Origin: Lachnospiraceae bacterium
Lineage (GTDB): Bacteria; Bacillota; Clostridia; Lachnospirales; Lachnospiraceae
Assembly (NCBI GenBank): GCA_009774345.1
Contig: VSNR01000082.1
Coordinates: 1-19,207, forward strand
Reading direction: 5' to 3'
DNA: 19,207 bases
Shown in pieces: positions 7,258 to 14,261 of this stretch. The notes beneath the pieces are model-generated. The model was not told where the DNA came from, did not search any database, and saw only the letters and a list, made by a program, of their open reading frames with translations. Position 1 is the first letter of the stretch, and every line of letters begins with the position of its first letter. Made by a program: the position numbers and the translations under genes.

Positions 7258-7302
7258 TTGACAATGTGGTGACAATTTTTTGACAATATTATCGTTTATA
7301 AT
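7258..7302 (+). promoter_or_regulatory. Three 11-bp phased TTGACAAT boxes and a TATAAT
   Basis: TTGACAAT (7258), GTGACAAT (7269) and TTGACAAT (7280) are spaced exactly 11 bp apart, one helical turn, on the same strand. TATAAT lies at 7297-7302. The hexamer at the optimal -35 distance (7274-7279) is poor, and the last TTGACA is only 11 bp from the -10, too close to act as -35. Direct repeats on one face of the helix next to a -10 are what OmpR/PhoB-family activators use. This is therefore probably an activator-dependent promoter for the leader and the sigma-like gene. Confidence 0.65.
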
Positions 7303-7423
7303 TCCTTTTACTACAAATAAGCAGGGAAATCAGCGAAAACTTTAGAAACTAATATCATTTCCCGTTGGTAAGGGGAATATATTGGGGAGTCCGGGGAAAG
7401 AAACAGAAACGAAACAGTTATAT

Positions 7424-7461
7424 AGAAGCGCCGCAGTCCTTACGGAGATTGCGGCGCTTCT
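7424..7461 (+). other. Strong hairpin in the leader
   Basis: AGAAGCGCCGCA (7424-7435) is perfectly complementary to TGCGGCGCTTCT (7450-7461), with an extra TCC/GGA pairing inside the loop. There is no T-run after it, so it is not a classic terminator. It could be an RNA stability element or compete with another fold. Confidence 0.65.
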
Positions 7462-7522
7462 GTTATCGACAAAAAATCCCCTGCATATTTATGAAATACC
7501 AATAAAATACAAAAAGCATCCC

Positions 7523-7557
7523 GCCGTGCCTGGCATCTTCCGGGCGCGGCTTTTTTT
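7523..7557 (+). terminator. Rho-independent terminator inside the leader (attenuator candidate)
   Basis: GCCGTGCCTGG (7523-7533) pairs with CCGGGCGCGGC (7540-7550), an 11-bp stem with two G-U pairs and a six-base loop, followed directly by TTTTTTT (7551-7557). It lies about 250 bp after the TATAAT and 100 bp before the sigma-like gene. Transcripts from that promoter must pass it to express the gene. Confidence 0.85.
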
Positions 7558-7606
7558 ATGTCTTTTTTTGCCGTGTGGTGTCGCTTTCCCACGGTGCCGT
7601 TCCCCG

Positions 7607-7651
7607 CCCTCCGGAATTCTGGAACCTATTCATTTTCAGAATTTCGGAGGG
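7607..7651 (+). promoter_or_regulatory. Hairpin sequestering the ribosome binding site
   Basis: CCCTCCGGAATTCTG (7607-7621) pairs with CAGAATTTCGGAGGG (7637-7651), 14 of 15 positions Watson-Crick and the remaining one a possible G-U, around a 15-nt loop. The 3' arm contains the GGAGGG that serves the ATG at 7657. With the stem closed the start would be hidden from ribosomes, so translation probably needs the stem to be opened. Confidence 0.7.
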
Positions 7652-7656
7652 AAAAC

Positions 7657-8106
7657 ATGCAGGAAAGAGACTTTTATTTATACATAAATGGACAGCCCGT
7701 GCAGGTGAGCAGGGAAGTGTACCGGGAATATTACCGCGCCGAGGACAAGGAACGTTATTTTATGGGGAAGCTGAAAAAAGGGCATACAAAAGTCAACCCG
7801 GAAACACAGGAAATACAATACATTCCCAGCCGAGAACTGTCCTATGAACAGCTTGCGGAGCAGGACTGGCAGTTTACCGCATCCGGCGATTCCGTGGAGG
7901 ACAGGGTGGTCAGGGCCGCAATGATGGAGAAATTGCAGGCTGTATTGCACAGCCTTTCCGCAGAGGAACGGGCTTTGCTTAACGAACTGTTCTATCTGGA
8001 AAAGACGGAGCGGGAAGTGGCCGGGCTGTATGCTGTCTCACAGAATACCATCCATTACCGGAAAAACAGGCTTTTGGACAAGCTGAGAAAAATGATGGAA
8101 AAATAA
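7657..8106 (+). CDS. Sigma-70 region-4-like protein of integrative elements
   Basis: This 149-aa protein starts at ATG 7657, 5 bp after GGAGGG. The N-terminal ~35 residues ('YLYINGQPVQVSREVYREYY') match a family found in Clostridial and Tn916-like elements. Residues ~95-149 are a sigma-70 region 4 helix-turn-helix ('LHSLSAEERALLNELFYLEKTEREVAGLY', then 'VSQNTIHYRKNRLLDKLRK'). Regions 2 and 3 are absent, so it is probably a promoter-recognition or co-activator protein rather than a full sigma factor. Its position between the leader and the DUF6870/recombinase genes suggests it regulates the element. The hairpin over its ribosome binding site suggests its synthesis is gated. Longer in-frame starts run through the hairpins and are rejected. 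Confidence 0.85.
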   Translation: MQERDFYLYINGQPVQVSREVYREYYRAEDKERYFMGKLKKGHTKVNPETQEIQYIPSRELSYEQLAEQDWQFTASGDSVEDRVVRAAMMEKLQAVLHSLSAEERALLNELFYLEKTEREVAGLYAVSQNTIHYRKNRLLDKLRKMMEK

Positions 8107-8188
8107 TCAAATTTTTTTCTATCAGGATGCGGTTTTAGTCCCTTACATTATGAGGGGGTTTTGCTCCCTCTTACGGACATTGGAAAAT

Positions 8189-8207
8189 AACAGGGTGAAC
8201 CCCTGTT
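8189..8207 (+). other. Short perfect hairpin
   Basis: AACAGGG and CCCTGTT form a perfect 7-bp stem with loop TGAAC. An adjacent GAGGG...CCCTC pair lies just upstream (around 8152-8170). Neither is followed by a T-run. Confidence 0.5.
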
Positions 8208-8712
8208 CATAACCAGTATTCAAGTTTCTCCTGCTGTGCGGGGCTGTAAAGCAAGCGGCCCAGGCACGGGCGCGATGACTGCCTGCGGGCGCGGGGAGGA
8301 TAAGGGAGGGAAGCTGTTTTTCCCATTCCTGCCTGGCCTGCCCCGTCAAACAAGATGACTTCAAAGGCACGAGCGGCAACCCGGAGGGCCTGTGACCGGC
8401 GTGTGGCAGCGCCGGGACCGCCATGAGCCGCCAGTTTAAGGAGAACCAGCATATTCCCGTACCGCAGGGTGAAAGGGGGATACTGAGGGCATGGCCTGGG
8501 CAGCTTAGTCACCTGCCGCCACCTGCCGTTGGTATCATGGCGCTTATGGAGCCGTAGGCGGCTTGGATATTCCCGTGCCGGGGGTGAGCAGTAGGGCAGT
8601 CCGGCTGCCTGATAATACGGCACAAGACAGGAACTTTGTGATTTTTGAGAACCGATGCCGGATGGGAGGCGTTTTATAACCTTTACTGTCCGGGCGGTTA
8701 TCTGTTTATATT

Positions 8713-8743
8713 TCCGGCAGGTGTGCAGAAAGCATCTGCCGGA
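8713..8743 (+). other. 11-bp hairpin in the intergenic region
   Basis: TCCGGCAGGTG (8713-8723) pairs with CATCTGCCGGA (8733-8743), with one G-U and a 9-nt loop. TTTCTT follows directly, so it could be a modest terminator or one element of a larger RNA fold. Confidence 0.6.
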
Positions 8744-8919
8744 TTTCTTACGGGATGTAAGACCTGACGCTGCAAGCCTTTTTCCGCTGTGCCCTGGCAA
8801 AACGGCGGGTTTGCGGCGCAAGGTGTTCCATCCCATTTATACGGGAAGGGGCAAAGTTTTTTGTGATAAGACAACCTTAACGGAAAATAGAATATAGAAA
8901 GGCGGTCAAGGGGCAGGAT

Positions 8920-9189
8920 ATGGAACTGACAAGGGAAAAGTTACAGGAGATGGCAGCTGTGGATATACGGGATGTGGATATAGGCAGCCTGACAGATTTA
9001 AGGGATATTGTGGTAGACACGAAAAAGCCCGTCCCCCAGAAACTGGCTTCTTTTGCAGCGCAGACCAATAACGTATACGTCCACCGGATCGGGGACTATA
9101 TCGTGAAAGTCCGTTTTATGAAGGAAGGGCCGACTATTGATGATAAGATGGAGGAATATTTAAGAAGGCTTGCAGAGATACATATTTAG
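8920..9189 (+). CDS. DUF6870 family protein
   Basis: This 89-aa protein contains the phrase 'VDIRDVDIGSLTDLRDIVVDTKKPVPQKL' (residues ~14-42), then 'QTNNVYVHRIGDYIVKVRF' and a C-terminal helix 'IDDKMEEYLRRLAEI'. This pattern of Asp/Leu/Val spacing, the central Asn-x-Tyr and the final helix matches DUF6870 proteins, which are frequent next to serine recombinases in elements of gut Clostridia. Its biochemical role is unknown. The size and position suggest an accessory factor of the element, possibly a recombination directionality candidate, which is speculation. ATG at 8920 follows AAGGGGCAGG. It lies ~420 bp ahead of the first recombinase and is probably co-transcribed. Confidence 0.75.
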   Translation: MELTREKLQEMAAVDIRDVDIGSLTDLRDIVVDTKKPVPQKLASFAAQTNNVYVHRIGDYIVKVRFMKEGPTIDDKMEEYLRRLAEIHI

Positions 9190-9211
9190 CCGGAATAAAA
9201 GGAGTTTGTTC

Positions 9212-9310
9212 TTGAAAGAACGGAAAAGTTATGTTAATCTAAAGTCAGGACTTGATTCAGTGGAAGCCCTGGCTTTTAGATATGAGCGGGATAACGGCTA
9301 TCCTTGTTAG
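9212..9310 (+). CDS. Putative 32-aa small protein ahead of the recombinases
   Basis: TTG at 9212 has AGGAG about 8 bp upstream and opens a short frame ending at 9310, 26 bp before the first recombinase start. The product is charged and soluble ('SGLDSVEALAFRYERDNGYP') and reads like a helical peptide rather than random DNA. The frame sits between DUF6870 and the recombinase in the same direction. It could be a real accessory peptide or a leader coupling translation to the recombinase. Its shortness makes the call uncertain. Confidence 0.45.
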   Translation: MKERKSYVNLKSGLDSVEALAFRYERDNGYPC

Positions 9311-9336
9311 CTAATAAAAAGTCAGGGGTGATACAG

Positions 9337-11004
9337 TTGAAAGAAAAAAAATTCTATGCGGCCATGTACCTCCGTCTTTCAAAGGATGACGAGGACAGGG
9401 GCAGTTTAAATAAGTCCGAGAGCAACAGCATCGGAAATCAGAGGGAACTCATCAAATCATTCTTAAGGGAGCAGCCGGACATAGAGCTTTATGACATCTA
9501 TGTGGACGACGGCTTTTCAGGGAGCAATTTCGACAGACCAGAATTTAAGAGGATGATCGGCGACATTGAGGCAGGCAGGGTGAACTGCGTGGTAGTGAAA
9601 GACCTGTCCCGTTTCGGGCGCGATTACATTGAATCCGGGAGATATATACAAAAGGTTTTCCCGGCTCTTTCCGTACGCTTTATTGCGCTTACCGACCATT
9701 TTGACAGCATATCGGCGGACACAGGGGAAAGCTCCATTGTCCTGCCGGTAAAGAATTTCATAAATGATTCCTACTGCCGGGATATTTCCACAAAGGTAAA
9801 GAGCCAGCTTGAGGTAAAGTATAAAAATGGCGAATGTATTGCTGCTTTTGCCGTTTATGGATACAGAAAAAGCGAAACGGATAAAAACAGGCTTGTCATT
9901 GATGAATACGCGGCGGAGAATGTGCGGCGGATTTTCGCATGGAAGATCGAGGGGCTGGCGCTGTCCGCGATTGCGGAGAAGCTGAACAGTCTTGGAATAC
10001 TATCTCCGAAGGAATATAAAAAGTCTATGGGGCTTTCCTATAATGGAGGCTTTTCCGGTACGGGCAGCAGCGGCTGGGGAAGCACAACAATAAAACGGAT
10101 ACTGACAAATGAGGTCTACCTGGGACATATGGTTCAGGGGAAAACAGAGAAGGTAAACTATAAAGTAAAGAAACATATCGCTAAACCGGAAGGGGAATGG
10201 GTGAAAGTAGAGAATACCCATGAGGCAATCATTTCCGTTGACGATTTTGCTGTAGTACAACATCTGATGAAAGCAGACGGGAGGAGAAGCCCGGATTCGG
10301 GGACACCCAGCCCTTTTATGGGGTTGCTGTTCTGCGGAGATTGCGGCCAGCAGATGGTAAGGCGGGTGATACGTTATAAAGACACGGCAAAAGTTTATTA
10401 TATCTGTTCCACAAAGAACCGTGGGGAGGGGTGCAGCAGGCACAGCATAGAGGAAAGCACACTGAAAGAGATCGTCTGTGAGAGTATCCGGAAGTTTGCA
10501 AATTCCTTCCTGAAAGAAAAGGAACTTTTTGACCATGCAGTGCAGTATGAGACCAACTTTGAGGCGGTTGCCCGGTATGACAAAGAGATCGGGCGGCTGA
10601 AAAAGGAACAGGATAAATATTACTCCCTCTGCTCCGGCCTGTATGAAGATTTACGGGAGGGCGTTGTCACAAAGGAAGAATTTGAGCGCCTGCACAGCGG
10701 TTTTTCGCAGAAAGGGAAGGAACTAGAAGCCGCCATGCAGAAACAGGAGCAGCTCATTAAAGATATGTTCAAAAAAGGGGCGCTTTCTGCGGGGCGGCTG
10801 AAAACATTTAAAGACTGTGTGGAACTGAGGGAGATAGACCGCCACACTTTGAGCAGCCTTGTAAGGCGGATTGATGTTTATGAGAACAGGCAGATCATGA
10901 TCGACTTTTATTTTATGGATGCGTTTGCGGTTATGGCAGGAATTGGCCGGAAGGTTCTGACAGACCAGGCAGCGAAAGCACAGACGGCGGAAAGGAGCGC
11001 ATAG
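9337..11004 (+). CDS. Large serine recombinase 1
   Basis: This 555-aa site-specific recombinase has an N-terminal resolvase catalytic domain with the nucleophile Ser15 in 'YLRLSKDDED'. The helix-E entry motif 'VVVKDLSRFGRDY' lies at residues ~85-97. The central 'Recombinase' DNA-binding domain runs from ~165 to 310 ('GYRKSE', 'IKRILTNEVYLGHMVQGKT'). A zinc ribbon is formed by C333, C336, C357 and C366, and a coiled coil lies around 400-480. TTG at 9337 is preferred over the upstream TTG because AGGGGTGA sits 6-7 bp before it and the protein begins just ahead of the fold. It is followed after 1 bp by recombinase 2. Such enzymes integrate and excise elements by concerted double-strand breaks with 2-bp crossovers. 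All key residues appear intact. Confidence 0.95.
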   Translation: MKEKKFYAAMYLRLSKDDEDRGSLNKSESNSIGNQRELIKSFLREQPDIELYDIYVDDGFSGSNFDRPEFKRMIGDIEAGRVNCVVVKDLSRFGRDYIESGRYIQKVFPALSVRFIALTDHFDSISADTGESSIVLPVKNFINDSYCRDISTKVKSQLEVKYKNGECIAAFAVYGYRKSETDKNRLVIDEYAAENVRRIFAWKIEGLALSAIAEKLNSLGILSPKEYKKSMGLSYNGGFSGTGSSGWGSTTIKRILTNEVYLGHMVQGKTEKVNYKVKKHIAKPEGEWVKVENTHEAIISVDDFAVVQHLMKADGRRSPDSGTPSPFMGLLFCGDCGQQMVRRVIRYKDTAKVYYICSTKNRGEGCSRHSIEESTLKEIVCESIRKFANSFLKEKELFDHAVQYETNFEAVARYDKEIGRLKKEQDKYYSLCSGLYEDLREGVVTKEEFERLHSGFSQKGKELEAAMQKQEQLIKDMFKKGALSAGRLKTFKDCVELREIDRHTLSSLVRRIDVYENRQIMIDFYFMDAFAVMAGIGRKVLTDQAAKAQTAERSA

Positions 11005-11005
11005 C

Positions 11006-12709
11006 ATGGGCAGAGTGTCAAAGAGGACTTTTGCCCCTGCTGTGGCGGCAAAAGAGGCAAAAATACGTTATAAAGCGGGCATTTATGCAAGGCTTTCATC
11101 AGATCAGGACAGGAAAAAGAATGAATCCGTGGAAGTACAGGTAAGGATCGCGGAAAAGCATATAGAAGAACTGAACCGGGAAGGGACAGAGCGGATAGAG
11201 ATTGCAGACCGTTACATAGACCTGGGGAAAACGGGGAGCAATTTCAACCGTGACGAGTTTCAGAGGCTTATGCAGGATATACGGCTCGGCGACATTGACT
11301 GCGTGGTGGTCAAAGACCTTTCCCGGTTTGGAAGGAACTATCTGGAAGCGGGGAATTATATTGAGAAAATCTTCCCGTTTCTGGGTGTCCGCTTTATTGC
11401 GGTTGCTGACGGCCTTGATACGGGAAACCGGGGAAGCAATACAAAGCAGATGGCAACGGAGATAAAAAACCTTGTCAACGATATGTATGCAAAGGACTTT
11501 TCCGTAAAAGCAAAGCAGCATTTAAAGCAGAGACGGCAGGAAGGTTCCTATGTGGGAGGACCGCCGCCCTACGGCTACAAAGCCGGATGGGATAAGAAGA
11601 TACGGAAGCTGGCGCCGGATGAAAATACGGCAGGGATTGTAAAACATATTTTCAGTCTGTTTATTGAGACAGGCAGTTATACGGCGGTGGCGGATGACCT
11701 GAACAGGAAAAAATGCAACCCGCCGTCTGTGTATAAGAAAACCGGAAAAGTTTTTTTTGACCCGGAACAGGGAGAATACAAAGGCTGGGATAAAGGCGCT
11801 GTAGAGCGTATCGTGAAAAGTGAGACATACACCGGGAAGCTGGTGCAGGGTAAGTCATCCATTACGGCAAGGGACGAGAAGAACCGCATTCACAAAGCGG
11901 AGGAAGAATGGGTAGTCAAAGAAAACACCCATGAGCCGGTCATTGATACGGCGCTGTTTGCGGAAGCGGCAGAAGTGAGGGAAAGGCTCCATGAAAGGAC
12001 GGGGACCCATGCCCATCCGACAGAAGGATGCCCGATAGGGGAGAACATTTTTGACAATGTGCTTTACTGCGGCGTGTGTGGCAGGAAAATGACACGGAAC
12101 AGTTATGTGAAAACCTATGCGGACGGCAGGAAGGCAAGACTGGACGGGTATTTTTGCTTAAACGGAGGGCAGACAAAGGTGGAGGGCTGTCCCGCATCAA
12201 ACCGCATTTCAAAGGCGGAACTGGTGGATATTCTGTTACCGCTCCTTAGAATGGAGTTTTCCGTGTATTTAGGAAAACCAAAACAGTATATGGAGATCGT
12301 GAAAGAGCAGCTTGGGACAGCCGGGACAGTGATTGATACAAAAATCAGAAAAGCAGAAAGGGAGATTGTCTCGGCAAAGGAGGCGGAACGGACAAAATAT
12401 GTGGAATACCGTGAGGGCATTATCCCCCAGGGCGAGTATGTTGCTTATAAGATGCGGCAGGAGGGGAGGCTTAATGACTTAAACCGGCAGAAGGAGGAAC
12501 TGGAAGCAGACAGGAAGAACCTGGATGCTGTATCAGGGAAATACCTTGCGGCGGCCCGTGCCCTGCTCCGTTTAAAAAGCGGCAGGGAACTGACAAAGGA
12601 AGTGGTGGAATCCCTGATCCGGAAGATTTATGTCTATCCTGGGAAGCGGATAGAAGTGGAGTTTGCCTATACAAATGCACTGCTGGAGGGGGTGCTTACA
12701 AATGGATAA
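11006..12709 (+). CDS. Large serine recombinase 2
   Basis: This 567-aa serine recombinase has a ~22-residue N-terminal extension rich in Lys/Arg/Ala before the catalytic domain. The nucleophile is Ser31 in 'GIYARLSSDQD'. The catalytic-domain motif 'VVVKDLSRFGRNY' (residues 101-112), the DNA-binding domain ('GGPPPYGYKAG' and 'VKSETYTGKLVQGKS'), a zinc ribbon at C355, C358, C384 and C395, and a charged coiled coil toward the C-terminus are all recognisable. ATG at 11006 is 1 bp after the previous stop with AAAGGAGCG upstream. Its end overlaps recombinase 3 by 8 bp. Sequence similarity to its neighbours is limited to motifs, so the three are old paralogues with probably distinct roles rather than recent copies. 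Confidence 0.95.
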   Translation: MGRVSKRTFAPAVAAKEAKIRYKAGIYARLSSDQDRKKNESVEVQVRIAEKHIEELNREGTERIEIADRYIDLGKTGSNFNRDEFQRLMQDIRLGDIDCVVVKDLSRFGRNYLEAGNYIEKIFPFLGVRFIAVADGLDTGNRGSNTKQMATEIKNLVNDMYAKDFSVKAKQHLKQRRQEGSYVGGPPPYGYKAGWDKKIRKLAPDENTAGIVKHIFSLFIETGSYTAVADDLNRKKCNPPSVYKKTGKVFFDPEQGEYKGWDKGAVERIVKSETYTGKLVQGKSSITARDEKNRIHKAEEEWVVKENTHEPVIDTALFAEAAEVRERLHERTGTHAHPTEGCPIGENIFDNVLYCGVCGRKMTRNSYVKTYADGRKARLDGYFCLNGGQTKVEGCPASNRISKAELVDILLPLLRMEFSVYLGKPKQYMEIVKEQLGTAGTVIDTKIRKAEREIVSAKEAERTKYVEYREGIIPQGEYVAYKMRQEGRLNDLNRQKEELEADRKNLDAVSGKYLAAARALLRLKSGRELTKEVVESLIRKIYVYPGKRIEVEFAYTNALLEGVLTNG

Positions 12710-14261
12710 ACTTGCAATTTATCTGCGGCTTTCCCTGGAAGATGCGGACGATAAAGACGAGAGCAACAGTATCAGCAGCCAGAGGGCTATGCTTCACGCT
12801 TACATACGCGGTAACGGTGAATTGAGGGATAAAGAGATTTCCGAGTTTTGTGATGACGGCTATTCCGGCACAAGCATGGAAAGGCCGGGGATGCAGAGGC
12901 TTCTAAAAGAGATCAGGGACAATAAGATAGGATGTGTGCTTGTCAAGGATATGTCCCGTTTCTCAAGGGACTATATCGAGCTTGGAACCTATATGAACCA
13001 GATATTCCCATTCATGGGGGTGCGGTTTATTGCGGTAAATGACCATTATGACAGCCGTGACCATGCAGGAAGCACTACCCCGATTGACACGGCTTTCCAG
13101 ACACTTTTGTATGATTTATACAGCAAAGATATATCCGTAAAGGTCAAAACTTCGGTTGAAAATAAATGCGCCAATGGGGAATATGTTTTCGGACAGGTTC
13201 CCTTTGGGTATGAGAAAAGCACGGAAATAAAAAATGCGGTTGTGGTGAATGAGAAGGAAGCGGAGATTGTGCGCAGCATCTTTGCCCTCGCCCTTGACGG
13301 GAACAGCAGCACACAGATCGCAAGGATTCTCAATGAAAAGGGGATACCGACCAAAACACAGATGCGCCATCCTGAGAGGGCAGAAAAAAGCGGCAGGGTG
13401 CAGGCATGGGATAACGTTTCTGTCCGGGCTGTCCTGAATAACCGCTTTTACTTAGGTGAGATGGCCTATGGGAAGTCGAAGCGGAAATATGTGGGCAGTA
13501 AAGGCGGTATTGCTGTGCCGGCGGAGGATTGGAAAGTGATACCAGACCACCATGAGCCGCTTGTTTCGGCGGAAGATTACGAAAAGGTGTGCCTGTTCCG
13601 TAAAGGAGCAGACACTGCCAGAAAAGGGGAGAAAAACCCCCTTGTGGGAAAACTGTTCTGCGGCGGGTGCGGTTATTCCATGACGTATAAACCCATACGG
13701 GGGAAGAATAAATACCGCAGGTTTGAGTGCCGGAAACATGCTGTTTTGCAGATAACGGAGTGCTGTACCTATTTTTCCGCCGACTTATTGGAGGAAGCCG
13801 TGCTGACTATGTTGAACAGGGAACTGATGGTACGCGGGGATGCCGCAAAGGAGAACCAGAGTCTTGTTTCTTTCCAGAAGTCTTGTATGGCAAGGCTGGA
13901 AAAGAAGATAGCAGAGTGCCGGGGCAGGAAAAAGCAGCTCCAGGCAGAGGCGGATGCCCTGTATGAAAGCTATGCGTTTGGTTCGGTTCAGGCCATATCC
14001 TACAGACAGAAGGCGGACGGTATAAAAGAGCAGATCGCTTCCTTATCAGCAGAGGAAGAAAAGCATGGGAAAGAACTGGAACAGCTTCAGGAAGAATACC
14101 GCAGGACAGAGGAAGATATGAAGCAGGTCATACGGTATTCCCATTTAGAAGTGCTGACACAGGAAGTGGTTGATATATTTATTAAGAAAATATACGTTTT
14201 CAGAGACAAAAGAGTTGAAATTGTGTGGAACTTCCGTGAAAATGGAAAGGAGACAGAATGA
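12702..14261 (+). CDS. Large serine recombinase 3
   Basis: This 519-aa protein is the shortest of the three. The catalytic domain starts almost at residue 1, with nucleophile Ser11 in 'IYLRLSLEDADDKDE' and 'VLVKDMSRFSRDY' at residues 79-91. The recombinase DNA-binding domain follows ('FGQVPFGYEKS', 'VRAVLNNRFYLGEMAYGKS'). The zinc ribbon is C320, C323, C343 and C354 or C355, and a coiled coil lies at ~395-470. ATG at 12702 overlaps the previous stop (ATGGATAA) with GGAGGGGG 9 bp upstream. A longer in-frame ATG at 12663 lies deep inside recombinase 2 and is rejected. The stop overlaps the next ATG as ATGA, so four frames are translationally coupled. It may act jointly with the other two. Confidence 0.95.
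   Translation: MDKLAIYLRLSLEDADDKDESNSISSQRAMLHAYIRGNGELRDKEISEFCDDGYSGTSMERPGMQRLLKEIRDNKIGCVLVKDMSRFSRDYIELGTYMNQIFPFMGVRFIAVNDHYDSRDHAGSTTPIDTAFQTLLYDLYSKDISVKVKTSVENKCANGEYVFGQVPFGYEKSTEIKNAVVVNEKEAEIVRSIFALALDGNSSTQIARILNEKGIPTKTQMRHPERAEKSGRVQAWDNVSVRAVLNNRFYLGEMAYGKSKRKYVGSKGGIAVPAEDWKVIPDHHEPLVSAEDYEKVCLFRKGADTARKGEKNPLVGKLFCGGCGYSMTYKPIRGKNKYRRFECRKHAVLQITECCTYFSADLLEEAVLTMLNRELMVRGDAAKENQSLVSFQKSCMARLEKKIAECRGRKKQLQAEADALYESYAFGSVQAISYRQKADGIKEQIASLSAEEEKHGKELEQLQEEYRRTEEDMKQVIRYSHLEVLTQEVVDIFIKKIYVFRDKRVEIVWNFRENGKETE

Larger units (their letters stand above)
7303..7656 (+). other. Structured 5' leader of the sigma-like gene (no convincing gene)
   Basis: About 350 bp between the TATAAT and the next start codon contain several hairpins. 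One is a small TTCCC/GGGAA stem near 7360. A 12-bp perfect stem spans 7424-7461, a strong terminator lies at 7523-7557, a CCGTG/CACGG stem near 7571-7595, and a 15-bp stem at 7607-7651 covers the ribosome binding site. A TTG-initiated frame from 7382 crosses all of these and has no protein-like pattern. The region looks like a control leader (attenuator plus translational switch). Alternatively it yields a small RNA of about 250 nt ending at 7557. Confidence 0.55.
8107..8919 (+). other. GC-rich intergenic region with many inverted repeats; no convincing gene
   Basis: About 0.8 kb without a convincing gene. After an AT-rich start, the part from ~8225 to 8840 is visibly GC-richer than its surroundings. 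Frames open here on both strands (one on the minus strand spans 8207-8836) have low-complexity, Arg/Pro/Gly/Ser-rich translations without domain patterns or ribosome binding sites, as expected from GC-rich non-coding DNA. Visible hairpins include 8189-8207 (7 bp), an 11-bp stem at 8713-8743, and a nested pair bounded by GTGCCG (8575) and CGGCAC (8619). Two related segments beginning ATATTCCCGT occur near 8450 and 8567. It may encode a structured RNA, contain cis sites for transfer or recombination, or be a decayed gene. Confidence 0.5.

Noticed and set aside
7258..7287. Short direct repeats considered as a CRISPR-like array
   Set aside because: Units are 8 bp with 3-bp gaps. There are no spacers of CRISPR size and no cas genes.
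7280..7302. TTGACA (7280) with TATAAT (7297) read as an ordinary sigma-A promoter
   Set aside because: The spacer is only 11 bp, far below the 16-18 bp needed, so the TTGACA copies are better read as regulator boxes.
7382..7687. TTG-started 101-codon frame in the leader
   Set aside because: It runs through the terminator and the ribosome-binding-site hairpin and overlaps the sigma-like gene in another frame. The translation has no recognisable domain.
8207..8836. 209-codon open frame on the minus strand
   Set aside because: It lies in GC-rich DNA where stops are rare. Its translation is Arg/Pro/Ser-rich with no domain pattern, no ribosome binding site, and it crosses several hairpins.
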